Below are positions 61,019-64,000 of a stretch of 64,000 nucleotides of DNA, piece after piece (the stretch's first letter is position 1; each line of letters begins with the position of its first letter). The stretch comes from Oribacterium sp. KHPX15. Its GTDB lineage: Bacteria; Bacillota; Clostridia; Lachnospirales; Lachnospiraceae. Both the position numbers and the translations under genes were made by a program. The stretch covers positions 54,060 through 118,059 of the forward strand of contig NZ_FNRG01000008.1 of assembly GCF_900107835.1 (NCBI RefSeq). Reading direction: 5' to 3'. The notes under the pieces are model-generated. The model was not told the DNA's origin and did not search any database. It saw only the letters and a program-made list of their open reading frames with translations.

Positions 61019-61426
61019 ATGGATGTTTTCACCTTAATCAATTCCAAAGACATACGAGAGTACTTATGGAGTCAAGATTATAAGTTCAATTCTTTGGAGG
61101 CAGCATGGCTCATATATCAGTGTCACAGGTTGTCTTACGAAGAAAAAAAGCCACTTTGGCAGGAACTCATTCAGACCATGCCAGATTGCGGGCAACCACC
61201 CAAAGGATATGACATGGGATGGTCAAGTCTTCATGAAAGCCTCAATCTGTACATAGAGACAGTGGATCAGATGATACAAAAATTCTTGCAGGATGAACCG
61301 ATTGGGAAATATGTCTACATGTATAACTGTTACTATAGGGATGATGAAGGATATTCAGAGGGATATCTAACAGTATACCCTACCTTAGATGTCCGACGGC
61401 AGATTGTGGGAGGCGGTAACTGCTGA
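61019..61426 (+). pseudogene. Paralog B, cut by an insertion element
   Basis: The first ~125 residues parallel paralog A (FTLINSKDIREYLWSQDYKF; AAWLIYQCHRLSYEEKKPLW; YVYMYNCYYRDDEGYSEGYL). Homology stops near TVYPTLDV (about 61395), and the frame ends 10 codons on, at the edge of the insertion element. The lost part corresponds to ~200 residues. Confidence 0.75.
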
Positions 61427-61440
61427 TTATTTTAGGCAGA

Positions 61441-61495
61441 TATCACTCCCCGATCGTGCGGCATAATTATCGACCGCACGATATCAGCGGTGATA
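61441..61495. repeat. Nested inverted repeats near the insertion-element end
   Basis: ATCGTGCGG/CCGCACGAT (61453-61461 with 61474-61482) nested in TATCAC/GTGATA. Close to the junction with paralog B, so it may be part of the transposase-binding end. Confidence 0.6.
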
Positions 61496-61510
61496 CCGCA
61501 GATTGTTGTA

Positions 61511-61553
61511 GCCTTATTTCAAAAGACAACCAGAGTGTATTTTGAAATAAGGC
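61511..61553 (-). terminator. Hairpin after the ATPase gene
   Basis: A perfect 14-bp stem (GCCTTATTTCAAAA with TTTTGAAATAAGGC) with a 15-base loop, downstream of the minus-strand ATPase gene. No clear T tail. Confidence 0.5.
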
Positions 61554-61596
61554 CATGACACCAGAGATGTCACAGCCTTGAACATTGAAAACTTCA

Positions 61597-62403
61597 TCAA
61601 CCCAGAACCTGATTATCGACAGCATCGTGGATTATATCTGCATTGATGACCTTGGCTTTCTGCTGGGAACCGATCGCAATGGCATCTGTCATAAGATTAT
61701 CTATCAGACGGGGATTGCCCTGCGTGTAGCTATGAACAGCTGAGAGCGCTGCAGCATCTATGATCTTTTTGGAAGCTCCGGTGAGAGCGATCTTATGAAG
61801 GACATAGTTTGCGACTTCTTCATCATCGAGACCATTGTAGTTATAGTGGACTGTGATTCTCTGACGGAGTGCTTCATGTACAGGTTTTCTGAGTGTGTCA
61901 TTCAGATGGGACTCGCCGCAAAGTATCAGTGTAAAATAGTTGACTGAATCATAACCATAGTTCATCAGCATCTTGATGTCGTTGAGTATGCCGGTATTGA
62001 GGTATTGGGCTTCGTCTATGGCAAGCAGGAGGGGCTGACGTTTCTCTTTGTAAAGATAGGTTACCTGTTCCCTGATCGCCTGGAACATGGCCGGTTTACC
62101 GCCTTTCTCGGAAACACCGAGTATGGCGCAGAACTGCTTGTAAAAGTCGGCAACGCTTATGGTTGAAAGACACATGTACTCCATATGGTACAGGCTGGGA
62201 TTTAGGTTCGCTGCAAAACATCTGAGAGCATAGGATTTTCCCATTCCGGGCCTTGCGGTAAAGACACCGATCCCACGGATGTCCTTGAGATACTCAAGCC
62301 GACTAGTCATTTCTGTGAAGTCTTTGGATATGAAGCAGTCCTTTTCCTTCAACTGCTGTTTGTCAAAAGGATTGTAGGAAAGTCCATAAAAACTGTTGTA
62401 CAT
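61597..62403 (-). CDS. ExeA/TniB-like transposition ATPase
   Basis: This 268-residue AAA+ protein has Walker A RPGMGKS (~48-54), Walker B LLAIDEAQYL (~125) and sensor residues in LILCGESHL. The opening FYGLSYNPFDKQ is typical of ExeA-type ATPases paired with DDE transposases; they choose or mark the target site as IstB, TniB or TnsC do. It overlaps the transposase gene by one base. Confidence 0.9.
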   Translation of the reverse strand: MYNSFYGLSYNPFDKQQLKEKDCFISKDFTEMTSRLEYLKDIRGIGVFTARPGMGKSYALRCFAANLNPSLYHMEYMCLSTISVADFYKQFCAILGVSEKGGKPAMFQAIREQVTYLYKEKRQPLLLAIDEAQYLNTGILNDIKMLMNYGYDSVNYFTLILCGESHLNDTLRKPVHEALRQRITVHYNYNGLDDEEVANYVLHKIALTGASKKIIDAAALSAVHSYTQGNPRLIDNLMTDAIAIGSQQKAKVINADIIHDAVDNQVLG

Positions 62404-63665
62404 CAGGCATTACCTCCAATCTTGGAATAATCAATTGGATTCTGGCGCTTAACACGACAGTTTTCGTTGCGATTAGTCTTGCGGATCTCATAATGACTGT
62501 CTTCAAAAAGAATGTAGGCAGAATCCATGTCATCGGGAAGAAAACGGATCTCGATTCTGGATCCTATGAACTGCATGGGGACATCAAAGCTGACTTTCTC
62601 TATCGAGACAGTTGAGTCGTTTCTCACCTTTCTGGTTATACGGTTAAGGAAGCATTCATCAAGCCACTCGGCAGATGGAGCCTGCTTGATCCTGTAGCTG
62701 GAATTAAGGTATCTGTCCATTGGTGATGAGTTTATACCACGGTGGAATGTGGTGTTGTAGGTACGGATGTAGTCCTTCAACATCTCATCGAACTGAGCCA
62801 GAGAAGTGATGGATTCCAGGTCAAGGGTGTATAACCATCTTTCTTTAAGCGTCCTGAAATGGCGCTCCACCTTCCCTTTACTGGCCCCGTCACGTACTTT
62901 TGTGTGAAGGAGCACGGTACCGAGAGAAACGCAGATCATGGACAGCTGTTCATTGGAGTAACTGCACCCATTGTCAACGTAGATCTTGTCCGGTATCCCA
63001 TAGGTGGCAACAGCCTGCTTGAAGACTTTCTGAAAGTTATAAGCATTGTCGTTGTAGAACAGACCTCCGCCTACGATGAGCCTGGAATGATCATCGATTA
63101 TTATCATGCAGTAGACACGGCGGTTTTTCCCGTCTTCAGTGATGTATGGAAGGTAACAGGTATCGGCCTGCCAGCATTTGCCGAAGCTGTCTTCCTCAAA
63201 TGCCTTACGGTCTTTGAGGTTTGGATTGCGTGCGGATTTCAGGTCATTGTTCTTTATGAACCGCTGGACTGAATCCACGCTGACACATGCCGGTATGAAT
63301 GACTCCTTGATAAGGTGATAGTAGATCTGGGTGGCATTCATACGTGGGAATTCTTCTTTCAGACGGTAGATCTCAGAGATCGCTTCGTCATTCAGGGCAC
63401 GTGAGGTACCAAGATCCGATCGTTTTCCCGGGAGAAGTGCATCGAGACCTCCGATGGAGTACTGGGATTTCCATTTCTCCAGTGTCTTGTAGCTGTATTT
63501 CACTATGGTCCCATCAGGAAGCGTTAGTGGATTCTGAGCGATCCTTTTGTAATAGGCAGTGGCTGAAGCATCAGTGAAAAGCCCCTGCACGACAGGAGCT
63601 ATAAGGGCAAAACGGAACTGTGCGATATCGGCATCATGTTTTGTTATTTCGGGATTATTGGACAT
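62403..63665 (-). CDS. DDE integrase-type transposase
   Basis: This 420-residue protein has an N-terminal HTH part (YSYKTLEKWKSQYSIGGLDA), a second HTH (RMNATQIYYHLI), and an rve catalytic core with the DDE triad: Asp in CWQADTCYLPY (~170), Asp in KIYVDNGCSYS (~237) and Glu in GKVERHFRTLKERW (~273). A C-terminal mu-transposase-like beta domain follows. An AAAGGAGG site precedes the start. Confidence 0.93.
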   Translation of the reverse strand: MSNNPEITKHDADIAQFRFALIAPVVQGLFTDASATAYYKRIAQNPLTLPDGTIVKYSYKTLEKWKSQYSIGGLDALLPGKRSDLGTSRALNDEAISEIYRLKEEFPRMNATQIYYHLIKESFIPACVSVDSVQRFIKNNDLKSARNPNLKDRKAFEEDSFGKCWQADTCYLPYITEDGKNRRVYCMIIIDDHSRLIVGGGLFYNDNAYNFQKVFKQAVATYGIPDKIYVDNGCSYSNEQLSMICVSLGTVLLHTKVRDGASKGKVERHFRTLKERWLYTLDLESITSLAQFDEMLKDYIRTYNTTFHRGINSSPMDRYLNSSYRIKQAPSAEWLDECFLNRITRKVRNDSTVSIEKVSFDVPMQFIGSRIEIRFLPDDMDSAYILFEDSHYEIRKTNRNENCRVKRQNPIDYSKIGGNA

Positions 63666-63740
63666 GTTTTTTGAACCTCCTTTATCTTTTTCTACATAAT
63701 AAAGGCTTCGAAGTCAGAGGACTAAGAACAGGTTGTGTGG

Positions 63741-64000
63741 TCATACAACAAAATAATCCGGAGTAAAAACCTTCTGGCAGTAACCTGCGGTATTCCTGAA
63801 GGTCACGGATGGATTTTTGTGAGCCTGAAGGAATGAGAAGGTGAAAGTACTGATGAATTTCGAAATGAACCTGGAATAAGGTTCAGAGATCAGACTTTCC
63901 ATGAACGATTCAGAGGAAGTGGTGGTGTTCAAAAGGTCGCCCAGCCATAGCTTCTTGTGCTTTAGGAAAAGCCCTTTCCACTTGTAGAAAAGCTTTTCGG
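63741..64000 (-). CDS. C terminus of an unknown protein, running off the right edge
   Basis: A minus-strand frame enters at the window edge (KLFYKWKGLFLKHKKLWLGD) and ends FTPDYFVV-stop, 75 bases before the transposase start. It is probably the first gene of the insertion element, possibly the DUF6431-type partner found with such transposases (tentative). Only ~86 residues are visible. Confidence 0.6.
   Translation of the reverse strand, partial: EKLFYKWKGLFLKHKKLWLGDLLNTTTSSESFMESLISEPYSRFISKFISTFTFSFLQAHKNPSVTFRNTAGYCQKVFTPDYFVV

Larger units (their letters stand above)
61396..64000 (-). mobile_element. Insertion element with DDE transposase and ExeA/TniB-like ATPase (partial)
   Basis: The minus-strand pair 62403-63665 and 61597-62403 forms the transposition module, and the C terminus of a third ORF enters from the right edge. 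The left end lies between 61396 and 61441, where paralog B breaks off. The right end is outside the window, so terminal repeats and target duplication cannot be checked. Confidence 0.8.

Overview
The window looks like a chromosome segment of a Clostridia bacterium, most probably family Lachnospiraceae (inference). The gene order hprK-murB-rapZ-whiA-HPr-dnaE-pfkA, the pairs secG/rnr/smpB and greA/lysS, a T-box in front of pheST and the small DUF6145- and DUF6462-like proteins all fit that family. No cultured species can be named from sequence alone.

Bases 1-28268 are a housekeeping core of moderate G+C: a MATE exporter; a T-box regulated pheS-pheT operon; a FIST-domain hybrid histidine kinase with a single-domain response regulator (minus strand); secG, rnr and smpB (minus); murI (minus); hprK, murB, rapZ, whiA and an HPr-like gene; dnaE; pfkA; a DUF6145-like gene; dusB; greA; lysS. 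Three proteins of the cell-wall/catabolite cluster are atypical. MurB carries a Lys/Ser-rich insertion of about 59 residues. WhiA lacks roughly 85 residues of its homing-endonuclease-like half. The HPr-like protein has lost His15 but keeps Ser46, so it resembles Crh. The intergenic DNA holds several unusual repeats.

Bases 28269-45130 are an accessory, RNA-centred island. After gene debris comes a dense array of 15 tRNA or tRNA-like genes (29621-31752), none with an encoded CCA end, interrupted by two tiny XRE-type HTH genes and a 43-codon ORF. Further tRNA genes follow at 35449-35841 and 38523. Between and after them lie three metallophosphoesterases, a Thg1-type 3'-5' polymerase, a DRB0094/Rnl5-type RNA ligase, a T4 Rnl1-type RNA ligase, a TIGR02452/PARG-type glycohydrolase and several unknown proteins. 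A type III toxin-antitoxin locus (ToxN/AbiQ-like toxin with about three 49-51-base RNA repeats) closes the island on the minus strand. A 12-base core, TTATCAACCACG, recurs at three module borders. I read this as a tRNA supply and RNA-repair island that could protect translation against tRNA- or RNA-cleaving toxins. That function is inference; the gene content is what the sequence shows.

Bases 45130-53000 are mixed cargo and debris: a DUF1349 protein, an ACT-domain protein, an FMN-reductase-like flavoprotein, broken radical-SAM and nitroreductase genes, AzlC/AzlD, and a three-gene set ending in a Sel1-repeat protein.

Bases 53000-64000 are strikingly A+T-rich. A WYL-domain regulator precedes seven compact genes: a glycine-zipper membrane protein, an unknown 464-residue protein, a TerB-like protein, two zinc-ribbon proteins and two small membrane proteins. 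The set has the composition of a predicted conflict system that I cannot match to a named one. Next come a large structured non-coding element and two paralogous unknown genes. The second paralog is cut short by an insertion element with an ExeA/TniB-like ATPase and a DDE transposase, which runs off the right edge.
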